This document shows, one piece after another, positions 1 to 5,131 of a stretch of DNA of 6,624 nucleotides. Below the pieces are notes generated by a model, which did not search any database, was not told the origin of the DNA, and was given only the letters and a program-made list of their open reading frames with translations. Location of the stretch: the NCBI GenBank assembly GCA_958439425.1, contig CAUBVH010000048.1:1-6624 (forward strand), given 5' to 3'. Positions within the stretch are counted from its first letter, which is position 1, and each line of letters starts with the position of its first letter. The position numbers and the translations under genes were made by a program. This stretch comes from an uncultured Collinsella sp. (lineage in GTDB: Bacteria; Actinomycetota; Coriobacteriia; Coriobacteriales; Coriobacteriaceae).

Positions 1-18
1 GGACAGCTGCCTTAAGCA

Positions 19-79
19 TTGTCTCGATCTGTAACAGTAAGACGAGTTTTGAGCCCCTACCTGTTACAGATCAAGACAA
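19..79. repeat. Palindrome unit 1 of the array
   Basis: Positions 19-37 pair with 61-79, a 19-bp stem with one C-A mismatch (25/73) around a 23-nt loop that is unlike those of the other units. The outer pair 21/77 is G-C. No T-run follows on the plus strand (ACAAACGGG), so this is not a typical intrinsic terminator in that direction. Confidence 0.85.
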
Positions 80-100
80 ACGGGCAGGCCCGCCGCCAGA

Positions 101-157
101 ATCTCAATCTGTAACATCTAGCCGCCCAAATTGGGTCTAGCTGTTACAAATCAAGAT
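101..157. repeat. Palindrome unit 2 of the array
   Basis: Positions 101-116 pair with 142-157 with three mismatches. The loop continues the symmetry: CTAG at 118-121 pairs with CTAG at 137-140, and CCCAA at 125-129 with TTGGG at 131-135, so almost the whole 57 bp could fold into one long hairpin. The outer pair 101/157 is A-T, where unit 1 has G-C. Confidence 0.85.
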
Positions 158-179
158 AAACGGGAAGGCGAGCAGTCAA

Positions 180-238
180 TGTCTCGTTCTGTAACATCTA
201 GCCGTGCAAATCGACTCTTACTGTTACAGATTGAGACA
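180..238. repeat. Palindrome unit 3 of the array
   Basis: Positions 180-196 pair with 222-238; the only defects are a G-T wobble (186/232) and a T-T mismatch (187/231). The loop begins TCTAGCCG as in unit 2 but lacks that unit's inner symmetry. The outer pair 181/237 is G-C, as in unit 1. Confidence 0.85.
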
Positions 239-260
239 AATAGGCAGGCGGGCAAATAAG

Positions 261-317
261 ATCTCGATCTGTAACAGAAGGCGAGCAAAAACGGACCCAG
301 GTGTTACAGATTGAGAT
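261..317. repeat. Palindrome unit 4 of the array
   Basis: Positions 261-276 pair with 302-317 with a single G-T wobble (266/312). The outer pair is A-T, as in unit 2. Unlike the other units, the right arm is followed by a short T-rich stretch (TTGTTTTG, 316-323). This unit could therefore act as a weak terminator for transcription entering from the left, although the 25-nt loop is unusually long for one. Confidence 0.85.
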
Positions 318-364
318 TGTTTTGAAGTAAGCGCGACACTGGCAGGCTAATCCACATTTAGCTC

Positions 365-394
365 TTGCGCAACTGTGCATAGTGTATATATACT
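365..394 (+). promoter_or_regulatory. Likely promoter of the GntR-ABC operon
   Basis: A TTGCGC box at 365-370 and a TATACT box at 389-394, 18 bp apart, fit a sigma70/SigA-type promoter and would start transcription near 401. It lies about 40 bp upstream of the GTG start of the regulator gene. The -10 box falls inside the left arm of the inverted repeat at 382-415, as expected for a repressed promoter. The match is by eye only. Confidence 0.55.
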
Positions 395-415
395 GTGCTT
401 ACCGGTTATATACAC
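382..415. promoter_or_regulatory. Inverted repeat, likely operator of the YtrA-type repressor
   Basis: GTGTATATA at 382-390 is perfectly repeated in inverted form at 407-415 (TATATACAC), with 16 bp between. Smaller palindromes are nested in it: GTATATATAC at 384-393 and, just overlapping its right end, TACACGTGTA at 411-420. The site covers the -10 box and probable transcription start of the operon, where a repressor would block transcription. YtrA-type GntR proteins are known to bind AGTGTA/TACACT-like half-sites. Here AGTGTA (381-386) and TACAC (411-415) are 24 bp apart, wider than the spacing I recall for Bacillus YtrA. That the neighbouring regulator binds here is inferred. Confidence 0.55.
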
Positions 416-442
416 GTGTAGCCCAACAGCTAAGGAGCCGCT

Positions 443-823
443 GTGGACATAATCTTATCCAATTCGAGCGACAAGCCCATCTACGAGCAGATTTCCTCGC
501 AGGTCAAAGCGCAGATCCTTTCGGGCGCACTCGCTGCGGGAGCCAAACTCCCCAGCATCCGTGCGCTCGCGAGCGACCTCGGTGTGAGCGTCATTACCAC
601 CAAGCGTGCTTATGCCGACCTGGAACAGCTCGGCTTTATCTGCACCGTGCAGGGCAAGGGCTGCTTTGTCGCCGAGGGAAACCAGGAGCTCTTGCGCGAA
701 AACCAGCTCTGCCATATCGAAGAGTTGCTTGCGCAGGCCGCTACGCAGGCCGAAACCCTGGGCGTCACGCGCGACAAATTGCACGAGATGCTCGACCTTG
801 TGGCCCCCGAAACCATGCAGTAG
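443..823 (+). CDS. GntR-family transcriptional regulator, YtrA subfamily
   Basis: A 126-residue DNA-binding protein, probably the repressor of its own operon. Residues about 10-77 form a GntR winged helix: KPIYEQISSQV opens helix 1, LPSIRALASDLGVS (36-49) with TTKRAYADLEQLGFI is the helix-turn-helix, and the GKGCFVA wing ends near residue 77. The remaining ~50 residues are helical and too short for a FadR- or UTRA-type ligand domain; this short dimerisation tail defines the YtrA subfamily. The GTG start is chosen because TAAGGAG (431-437) lies 5 nt upstream and the protein begins right at the family's usual N-terminus. It is the first gene of a three-gene unit with an ABC ATPase and permease, the normal partners of YtrA regulators. 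The effector is unknown; relatives respond to cell-wall-active antibiotics. A longer reading frame in another phase (from 382) overlaps it and is not coding here. Confidence 0.93.
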   Translation: MDIILSNSSDKPIYEQISSQVKAQILSGALAAGAKLPSIRALASDLGVSVITTKRAYADLEQLGFICTVQGKGCFVAEGNQELLRENQLCHIEELLAQAATQAETLGVTRDKLHEMLDLVAPETMQ

Positions 824-846
824 CCATCTGCAAGAAAGGCTATACC

Positions 847-1728
847 ATGCAAAACTTGCTAGAACTCAAAGGCGTCTCACGCCGTGTGAGCGACCGTTTT
901 TCGCTACGCGATGTCACGCTCACCGTGGAGCCCGGCCAGATTGTCGGCTTTGTAGGCGCAAACGGCGCCGGCAAGACAACGACCATTCGTGCCGCGCTCG
1001 GGCTTATAAAGCTCGATGCCGGCGAGGTGCATCTGTTTGGACAGCGCTGCGACACCAACGCGCCCGACGAAACGCAGCGCCACCTGCGCTCCCGCGTAGG
1101 CCTTGTCCTGGACACGTGCCCCTTCCCCTCCACGCTCAAGGTGGGCCAGATCGAGAGGCTCGTAGGCCCGGCGTACCCCACGTGGAGCTGCGAAACGTTC
1201 GCCGGGTTCATCGACCGATTTGGCCTCGACCCCAAGACAAAGGTCAAGGACCTCTCACGCGGCATGGGCATGAAGCTGCAGCTCGCGTGTGCGCTCAGTC
1301 ACAATGCCAAGCTGCTCGTTTTGGACGAAGCCACCGCGGGCCTCGATCCCATGGCGCGCGAAGAGCTGCTCGATGAGCTGCTCGCCTTTGTTTCCCACGG
1401 CCAGCGCAGCGTACTGCTCTCGAGCCACATTACGTCCGACCTCGATCGCGCCGCCGACCGCGTCATCTGCATCGATAACGGTTCGATTGTATTTGACCTG
1501 CCGCGCGAGGACATTACTGACCGCGCCGGCATCGCCCACTGCACCCAGGCACAGGCCGCCGAGCTTATGGCTTGCGTCGAAGGCGCCCGCGCCGCCCACC
1601 ACGCCTATAGCGTGGACGTGCTCGTGCCCAACCGTCGCGAAGCGCTCGAGGCCTTTCCCGAGATTCCCTGCGATCGGGCAACCATTGATGACTACCTGCG
1701 CCTCACGCTGAAAGGGGCTTCGAAATGA
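847..1728 (+). CDS. ABC transporter ATP-binding protein (BcrA/YtrB-like exporter ATPase)
   Basis: A 293-residue cytoplasmic ATPase that should power the membrane protein encoded next. Visible motifs are Walker A GANGAGKTT (37-45), the signature LSRGM (136-140, in place of LSGGQ), Walker B LLVLDE (156-161, catalytic E161), the D-loop AGLD (164-167) and switch histidine H194. The Q-loop glutamine is absent; LVLDTCPF stands at 86-93, as is common in the ABC-2-type drug and bacteriocin exporter ATPases. Residues from about 225 form a C-terminal extension. ATG 847 is chosen because GAAAGG (834-839) lies 7 nt upstream and the protein then starts at the family's usual NLLELKGVS; the open frame reaches back to 382, but that part overlaps the regulator gene. 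The gene follows the regulator by 23 bp and overlaps the permease start by 4 bp. The transported substrate cannot be inferred. Confidence 0.95.
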   Translation: MQNLLELKGVSRRVSDRFSLRDVTLTVEPGQIVGFVGANGAGKTTTIRAALGLIKLDAGEVHLFGQRCDTNAPDETQRHLRSRVGLVLDTCPFPSTLKVGQIERLVGPAYPTWSCETFAGFIDRFGLDPKTKVKDLSRGMGMKLQLACALSHNAKLLVLDEATAGLDPMAREELLDELLAFVSHGQRSVLLSSHITSDLDRAADRVICIDNGSIVFDLPREDITDRAGIAHCTQAQAAELMACVEGARAAHHAYSVDVLVPNRREALEAFPEIPCDRATIDDYLRLTLKGASK

Positions 1729-2423
1729 AACGCGCCTTTATGTCCGAACTCGCCATCGTTCGCACGCTTATCCCGAGCATCGCGGGCGTCGGCTTATTTA
1801 TATTCATCGTGTTGACCCTCGCCAACGCATCGGATGGTGATTCCGGCATGAGTGCCGGCGCCTGCGCGGTCAGCGCCATGTCGCCTATCATGGTCATGAG
1901 CTCGCTGGCCGGCTTCGACAATCAAAACGGTTGGGAGCGTTATCGGGCAACGCTGCCCTTCTCGCGCAAAGACATCATCTGCGCACGCTACCTGAGCATC
2001 ATTGTCTTCTCGGCTGCCATGGCGTGCGCCGCCGCGCTTCTGAACATCGTCTCTATCCCGCTCTTCAACAGCGTGGGCATTCCTTCGACGGGACAGACGG
2101 TCTTTGAGATCGCAATCGCCTCGGCAGCATCGATGCTCATCTCCCTCATGATGGTGTTTTTGGCGCAGCCGCTGTTCTTTCGATTTGGACACATGGAGGC
2201 GCTGCGCCTATCCGTTGGCCTGTTTGCCCTGCTCGGATGCCTTGCCATGGCCACGTTGAGCTCCTCCAACCCCATCAGCAACTGGCTCATGTCGATTGCC
2301 GGGGCAAATCCCGATCCCGCCGTCCTCGGCTGCTTGTGCGCGGGCATCGCCGCACTTGCCCTCGCGCTATGTGCAATCAGCTGCACCGTCAGCACCAAGG
2401 TTTATCGAGTACGCGACCTGTAG
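1725..2423 (+). CDS. ABC-2-type transporter permease
   Basis: A 232-residue integral membrane protein forming the membrane half of the exporter with the upstream ATPase. About six hydrophobic segments are visible, near residues 15-33, 43-63, 88-112, 125-150, 157-180 and 198-222. Between segments 2 and 3 lies NGWERYRATLPFSRKDIICARYL (68-90), the cytoplasmic coupling motif typical of the ABC2_membrane_5 type (consensus W-x-x-Y-x-x-x-LP-x-SRK-x-I-x-x-x-RY). The start codon lies within an ATGA overlap with the ATPase stop, implying translational coupling; AAAGGGG (1711-1717) is the likely ribosome binding site. It is the last gene of the operon. An exporter of envelope-active compounds is plausible from the YtrA-type regulator, but this is an inference. 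Confidence 0.9.
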   Translation: MKRAFMSELAIVRTLIPSIAGVGLFIFIVLTLANASDGDSGMSAGACAVSAMSPIMVMSSLAGFDNQNGWERYRATLPFSRKDIICARYLSIIVFSAAMACAAALLNIVSIPLFNSVGIPSTGQTVFEIAIASAASMLISLMMVFLAQPLFFRFGHMEALRLSVGLFALLGCLAMATLSSSNPISNWLMSIAGANPDPAVLGCLCAGIAALALALCAISCTVSTKVYRVRDL

Positions 2424-2507
2424 GCACGCGAGTCCCAATCCACGAAGGACGCGATCGCCCCCCGCAAATCCGCGACAAATGGCATATCCCCGGCACGCGT
2501 TATCGTG
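2424..2507. other. Convergent intergenic gap without a clear terminator
   Basis: The ABC operon and the CLC gene end tail to tail here, 84 bp apart. I looked for a stable hairpin followed by a T-run in either direction and found none. The only repeats are an 8-bp direct repeat GGCACGCG (2423-2430 and 2492-2499) and a GCGATCGC palindrome (2451-2458), neither convincing as a terminator. Confidence 0.4.
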
Positions 2508-3812
2508 CTACTTGCGCAGCAGCTTGGGCAGCGGAATGCCGGCGGCGATAACGGCGGCGATGATCATGCACACGATACCCTTGAGTGGGAAGCACATGAG
2601 CAGCAGGCCCACGACCATGACCGGCTGGCGCATGACGGCGCCCATCGTCGATGCCGTGCAGACGGCGACGCAAAAGACCGGATCTGCGCCGGTGAGGATA
2701 GCAAGGCCATAGCCCAGGCTTACGCCCGAGAAGATAACCGGGAAGAAGTGACCGCCGCGCCAGCCCAAGTTGATAAGAGCGGGGGTCAGCATGGCCTTAA
2801 CAAGACCGGTCGCGATAAGCACGCCGGCGGGGATGGTCAGATAGGTTTCCATGAGCACGTCGGCCTGGGTCTCGCCGGCAAACATGGTGTAGGGCAGGAC
2901 CGTGCCGCAGATGGCGAGCGCCAGACCGGCCAGCATGGCTTTGACGACAGGGCGCGCCCCTATTGCATAGGCAAGCGCTTCGCTCGCGTGCTCAGAGACA
3001 AAGTACAGCCAGCCGCAGATTGTTCCGATCAGCGACAGAGGAATGAGCCAGGTAAGCTCCAGGTTGCCCACCACGGCGGCCTCGAACCTCGGCATACCCA
3101 TGCCGCCGCCCATGAGCTGGCCGAGCAGCAGGTAGGTGCCCAGACCGCCGGCAATCGCAATGCCGTAGACCACCGTCTTTTGCGCCTTGGGCAGTTTGAT
3201 GGTGATCTCGCCGGACGCGGACTCATCGTCGGCGTCTTCGCCCTGGCCGTCAGTACTTCCGGCAAGCGGCGCCACAAAGCCAAACACGGGCGCGGTAAAG
3301 AGCGCCGTCAGGGCAGCCTGGGTGCCCAGCAGCGTGAGCTCCCTAAACTCGGCACCAAAGCGACGCATGCGATCGCCGACCCAGCTGCACAGTCCCGCGA
3401 TAACGCCGGTCAGGCCGGCCTCCGGTCCAATACTTCCGCCAAACAGCAACGGCAGCAGCGCCGCAATCGACAGCTTGCCCAGATTGTCGTACGGGTAGCG
3501 GCCGTCTTGCTTGACCTTGGTCATGACCTGGTTGAGGTCGTCGGTCTTGGCGCCCGTCATCTTTTCGTACAGGCCAATCACCAAGCCGCCCAGCAGGCAG
3601 ACAAAAAACGGGTACGGCAAAAAGCCAAACGGACCGCTCGCGAGTTCGGGCGAAGAGACACCCAGCATATGCGGGACCTCGGTCCACAAATAATCAATGC
3701 CGTGCTCCATCGCAAAGAAGAATAGCCAGACTGCAGCACCCGCGAGTGCACCGGTCACGGCAACGCTGACCAAAAACAGCGCGCGGTTTGTGGGTTTGGC
3801 AAGGTTATCCAT
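2508..3812 (-). CDS. Divergent CLC-family chloride channel/transporter, YfeO-like
   Basis: A 434-residue polytopic membrane protein of the CLC anion channel/antiporter superfamily. Hydrophobic segments run nearly throughout. The GGSIGPEAGL motif (125-134) matches the GxEGP selectivity region, with E131 at the position of the gating glutamate (E148 in E. coli ClcA). GWRGGHFFPVIFSG (350-363) matches the third conserved CLC motif (GGxFxPxxxxG). The usual GSGIP motif is not recognisable (TDDLNQV region, 90-96), and the segment after TAPVFGF (173-179) has no glutamate where ClcA has its proton glutamate E203. These traits and the motif wording resemble E. coli YfeO. A 17-residue loop with seven acidic residues (186-202) follows that segment. 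The ATG start has GGGAGGA (3817-3823) 4 nt upstream. It lies 125 bp downstream of the LOG-like gene. Whether it is a channel or an exchanger cannot be told. Confidence 0.88.
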   Translation of the reverse strand: MDNLAKPTNRALFLVSVAVTGALAGAAVWLFFFAMEHGIDYLWTEVPHMLGVSSPELASGPFGFLPYPFFVCLLGGLVIGLYEKMTGAKTDDLNQVMTKVKQDGRYPYDNLGKLSIAALLPLLFGGSIGPEAGLTGVIAGLCSWVGDRMRRFGAEFRELTLLGTQAALTALFTAPVFGFVAPLAGSTDGQGEDADDESASGEITIKLPKAQKTVVYGIAIAGGLGTYLLLGQLMGGGMGMPRFEAAVVGNLELTWLIPLSLIGTICGWLYFVSEHASEALAYAIGARPVVKAMLAGLALAICGTVLPYTMFAGETQADVLMETYLTIPAGVLIATGLVKAMLTPALINLGWRGGHFFPVIFSGVSLGYGLAILTGADPVFCVAVCTASTMGAVMRQPVMVVGLLLMCFPLKGIVCMIIAAVIAAGIPLPKLLRK

Positions 3813-3851
3813 CGGGTCCTCCCGCGGTCAAAGTCGACATAGATACATTTT

Positions 3852-3857
3852 ATTGTA
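3852..3857 (-). promoter_or_regulatory. Possible -10 box upstream of the CLC gene
   Basis: On the minus strand TACAAT, one base from the TATAAT consensus, lies 39 bp before the ATG of the CLC gene. The best -35 candidate, TTGGCT (3878-3883), is 20 bp away, which is too far for a standard promoter. The 125-bp gap after the LOG-like gene makes a separate promoter plausible but not proven. Confidence 0.35.
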
Positions 3858-3937
3858 GAGCGCGCGTTGTCCGAACGAGCCAACCACCTGCGCCGCAAAC
3901 GGCACCATTGGGAGTCATAGTGGGGCAGGCTCAAGAC

Positions 3938-4471
3938 TTATCCGTTGATAATCGAGGCAATCCCGCGCAAATCGTCGGCAAAGTAGATGCCGCGCTGGCG
4001 CCTCGGGCTCGAAAGCCCCTTATCAATCATGTGCCCGAGCAGTGCCTTGAGGTCGTTGTAGTAACCGTCCAGGTTATACAGGATGCACGGAGCACTCAGG
4101 TGCCCCAACGACACCGCGGACATGACCTCGGCAATCTCCTCGAGCGTACCCGTCCCGCCGGGAAAGGCAATGAAGGCATCACCAAGCTCGATCATCTTGG
4201 CTTTACGCTCGGCCATATCGCTCGTCACGACGAGATCGTCGATTCCGTCGTGCTGAAACTCGGCCTCGATAAAAAAGCTCGGCTCCACGCCCGTCACATG
4301 TCCGCCAGCATCGAGCACGCTATCGGCGAGCGCGCCCATCAGGCCCGATTTGGACCCGCCGTATACCAGCGCGTGGCCGTTGGTGCCAATCCAGTTGCCC
4401 AACTCCTGTACCGCAGGTAGAAACGCCGGGTCATTACCGACGCTGGCACCCAGATACACGGTGATATTCAT
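3938..4471 (-). CDS. LOG/TIGR00730-family protein (putative nucleoside 5'-monophosphate phosphoribohydrolase)
   Basis: A 177-residue cytoplasmic Rossmann-like protein of the LOG family; characterised members cleave the N-glycosidic bond of cytokinin ribotides or AMP-like nucleotides to release the base and ribose 5-phosphate. Visible motifs are the N-terminal strand ITVYLGAS, the nucleotide-binding turn YGGSKSGLMG (37-46), MAERK (86-90, with the family's conserved Arg-Lys R89/K90; many members have His where A87 stands) and the signature PGGTGTLEE (104-112, with E112). The length is normal for the small single-domain type. The ATG start has GAGGGGGA (4478-4485) 6 nt upstream. It follows the potassium-channel gene by 36 bp and is probably cotranscribed with it. 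The true substrate in bacteria of this group is unclear, so function is given only at family level. Confidence 0.9.
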   Translation of the reverse strand: MNITVYLGASVGNDPAFLPAVQELGNWIGTNGHALVYGGSKSGLMGALADSVLDAGGHVTGVEPSFFIEAEFQHDGIDDLVVTSDMAERKAKMIELGDAFIAFPGGTGTLEEIAEVMSAVSLGHLSAPCILYNLDGYYNDLKALLGHMIDKGLSSPRRQRGIYFADDLRGIASIING

Positions 4472-4507
4472 ATTCAGTCCCCCTCATCGTGACGCACGGC
4501 GCCCGTT

Positions 4508-4933
4508 CTAGCGCTGGCGTCGACGATACTCGCGCACGCGACGCGAAAGATCGGCGAGCTCGTCGCGATCGAGCTCTTCCAAATGCTCCAGATCATCCAT
4601 AAAGCGCGCCATAGTGTCCTTTTGACGCATCTTGATGAGCGTATTGCAGTAGTTCACCGCCACGCCCGTGAGCATGGCGATGTAGAAAATGCTGATAACA
4701 CTCAAGACGACGGTAATAGCGCGGGCAACCGGCGTTTCGGCTGGAATATCGCCAAAGCCGATCGTCGAGACCGTCTCAAAGCTAAACCACAGGCCATCGC
4801 CAAACGTAAGGGTCGTGGGCTCGGACAGCCAGACGGCCGTCGAGCACAGCAGATAGAAGATAAGAAACAGGCCCGTGATGCGCGCAAAGCCAGCCTGGCG
4901 CAACACGTCGGCAAGCGTCCTCAACTTGTTCAT
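4508..4933 (-). CDS. Two-transmembrane potassium channel (Ion_trans_2 family)
   Basis: A 141-residue small potassium channel that should act as a tetramer in the cytoplasmic membrane. It shows TM1 (about 17-36), a pore helix (47-56, GLWFSFETVS), the potassium selectivity filter TIGFGD (57-62) and TM2 (about 70-92). The charged tail (100-141, KDTMARFMDDLEHLEELDRD followed by an arginine-rich end) is probably a helical bundle, as in KcsA. There is no RCK/TrkA-N nucleotide-binding domain and no voltage sensor. The ATG start has AAAAGGGG (4939-4946) 5 nt upstream. It is the first gene of the minus-strand block, 36 bp ahead of the LOG-like gene. Gating is unknown; KcsA-type channels respond to pH. 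I saw no convincing promoter in the 198 bp upstream. Confidence 0.92.
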   Translation of the reverse strand: MNKLRTLADVLRQAGFARITGLFLIFYLLCSTAVWLSEPTTLTFGDGLWFSFETVSTIGFGDIPAETPVARAITVVLSVISIFYIAMLTGVAVNYCNTLIKMRQKDTMARFMDDLEHLEELDRDELADLSRRVREYRRRQR

Positions 4934-4985
4934 CGCGACCCCTTTTCCAGACGCCCAATCTCGTTCGCTCGGTATTGTCCCACAA

Positions 4986-5044
4986 CCGACAGTTAGGGAC
5001 GTTTCTTTTGTGCCGGACAGATTGGGGCTGTCCCCAACTGCCGG
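4986..5044. repeat. REP-like palindromic element between divergent genes
   Basis: Positions 4986-5000 pair with 5030-5044 (13 of 15 pairs, mismatches at 4989/5041 and 4995/5035). A second, smaller inverted repeat, GGACAG at 5015-5020 with CTGTCC at 5028-5033, shares bases with the right outer arm, so the two hairpins exclude each other. The element lies in the space between the divergent potassium-channel and sensor genes. It looks like the short mobile palindromes (REP type) scattered between genes in many bacterial genomes. From memory similar GGGGACAGTCCCCAACTG-like repeats occur in Coriobacteriia, but I cannot verify this here. Confidence 0.65.
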
Positions 5045-5121
5045 GCGGAACTGTTTAGCGGTGCAGCTGCCGACTGGGCAGGCTGAGCTGGTATCCTTAT
5101 GCGGTATTGTCTCAATTCGTT

Positions 5122-5125
5122 AGGA
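5122..5125 (+). promoter_or_regulatory. Ribosome binding site that decides the sensor start
   Basis: AGGA lies 6 nt before GTG 5132. The in-frame ATG at 5099 has only CTGAGCTGG-like sequence upstream and no recognisable purine-rich site, and the in-frame TTG at 5126 would be too close to AGGA. GTG 5132 is therefore preferred, although the site is short. Confidence 0.5.
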
Positions 5126-5131
5126 TTGCAT

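Larger units (their letters stand above)
19..318. repeat. Array of four tandem 80-bp palindromic repeats
   Basis: Four imperfect inverted repeats follow one another with left arms at 21, 101, 181 and 261 and right arms at 61, 141, 221 and 301, so the period is exactly 80 bp and arms alternate in orientation every 40 bp. The left-arm consensus is (G/A)TCTCGATCTGTAACA and the right arm is its reverse complement, usually followed by AAA. Each arm contains a perfect or near-perfect 9-bp palindrome, CTGTWACAG. The 23-nt loops vary, although units 2 and 3 share a TCTAGCCG start. The linkers between units are partly conserved (AAACGGGCAGGC-like, at 78, 158 and 238). I see no open reading frame here that looks like a gene. 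Function is unknown: it could be a protein-binding array, a string of RNA hairpins, or a non-autonomous REP/BIME-like element. The array could also extend left of the window. Confidence 0.9.

Noticed and set aside
19..318. CRISPR array
   Set aside because: The repeated motif alternates in orientation, the 'spacers' of ~23 nt are partly conserved among themselves (shared TCTAGCCG and CGGGCAGGC), and no cas gene is present.
198..380. Small minus-strand gene within the repeat array
   Set aside because: The 60-codon frame runs through the palindromes, has no ribosome binding site support and no recognisable protein features.
19..415. LexA/SOS boxes, suggested by CTGT and ACAG in the array and TACTGT near 391
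   Set aside because: The LexA site has CTGT and ACAG eight bases apart; in the array they are one base apart, and at 391 there is no ACAG partner.
382..846. N-terminal extension of the ABC ATPase (open frame back to 382)
   Set aside because: It overlaps the regulator gene in another frame, has arginine/cysteine-rich non-conserved sequence, and the family N-terminus and a good ribosome binding site point to ATG 847.
2505..3725. 406-codon open frame on the plus strand opposite the CLC gene
   Set aside because: Its translation is rich in H, R, Q, A and G with no motif, as expected for an antisense shadow of a high-G+C gene; the minus strand encodes a clear CLC protein with ribosome binding site.
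3891..3912. Rho-independent terminator after the LOG-like gene
   Set aside because: A short GCCG-TTTG-CGGC hairpin exists on the minus strand, but the stem is only 4-5 bp and no T-run follows.
5099..5131. ATG 5099 as the sensor start
   Set aside because: No ribosome binding site lies before it, and it would add eleven residues ahead of an already complete signal peptide. It remains possible.
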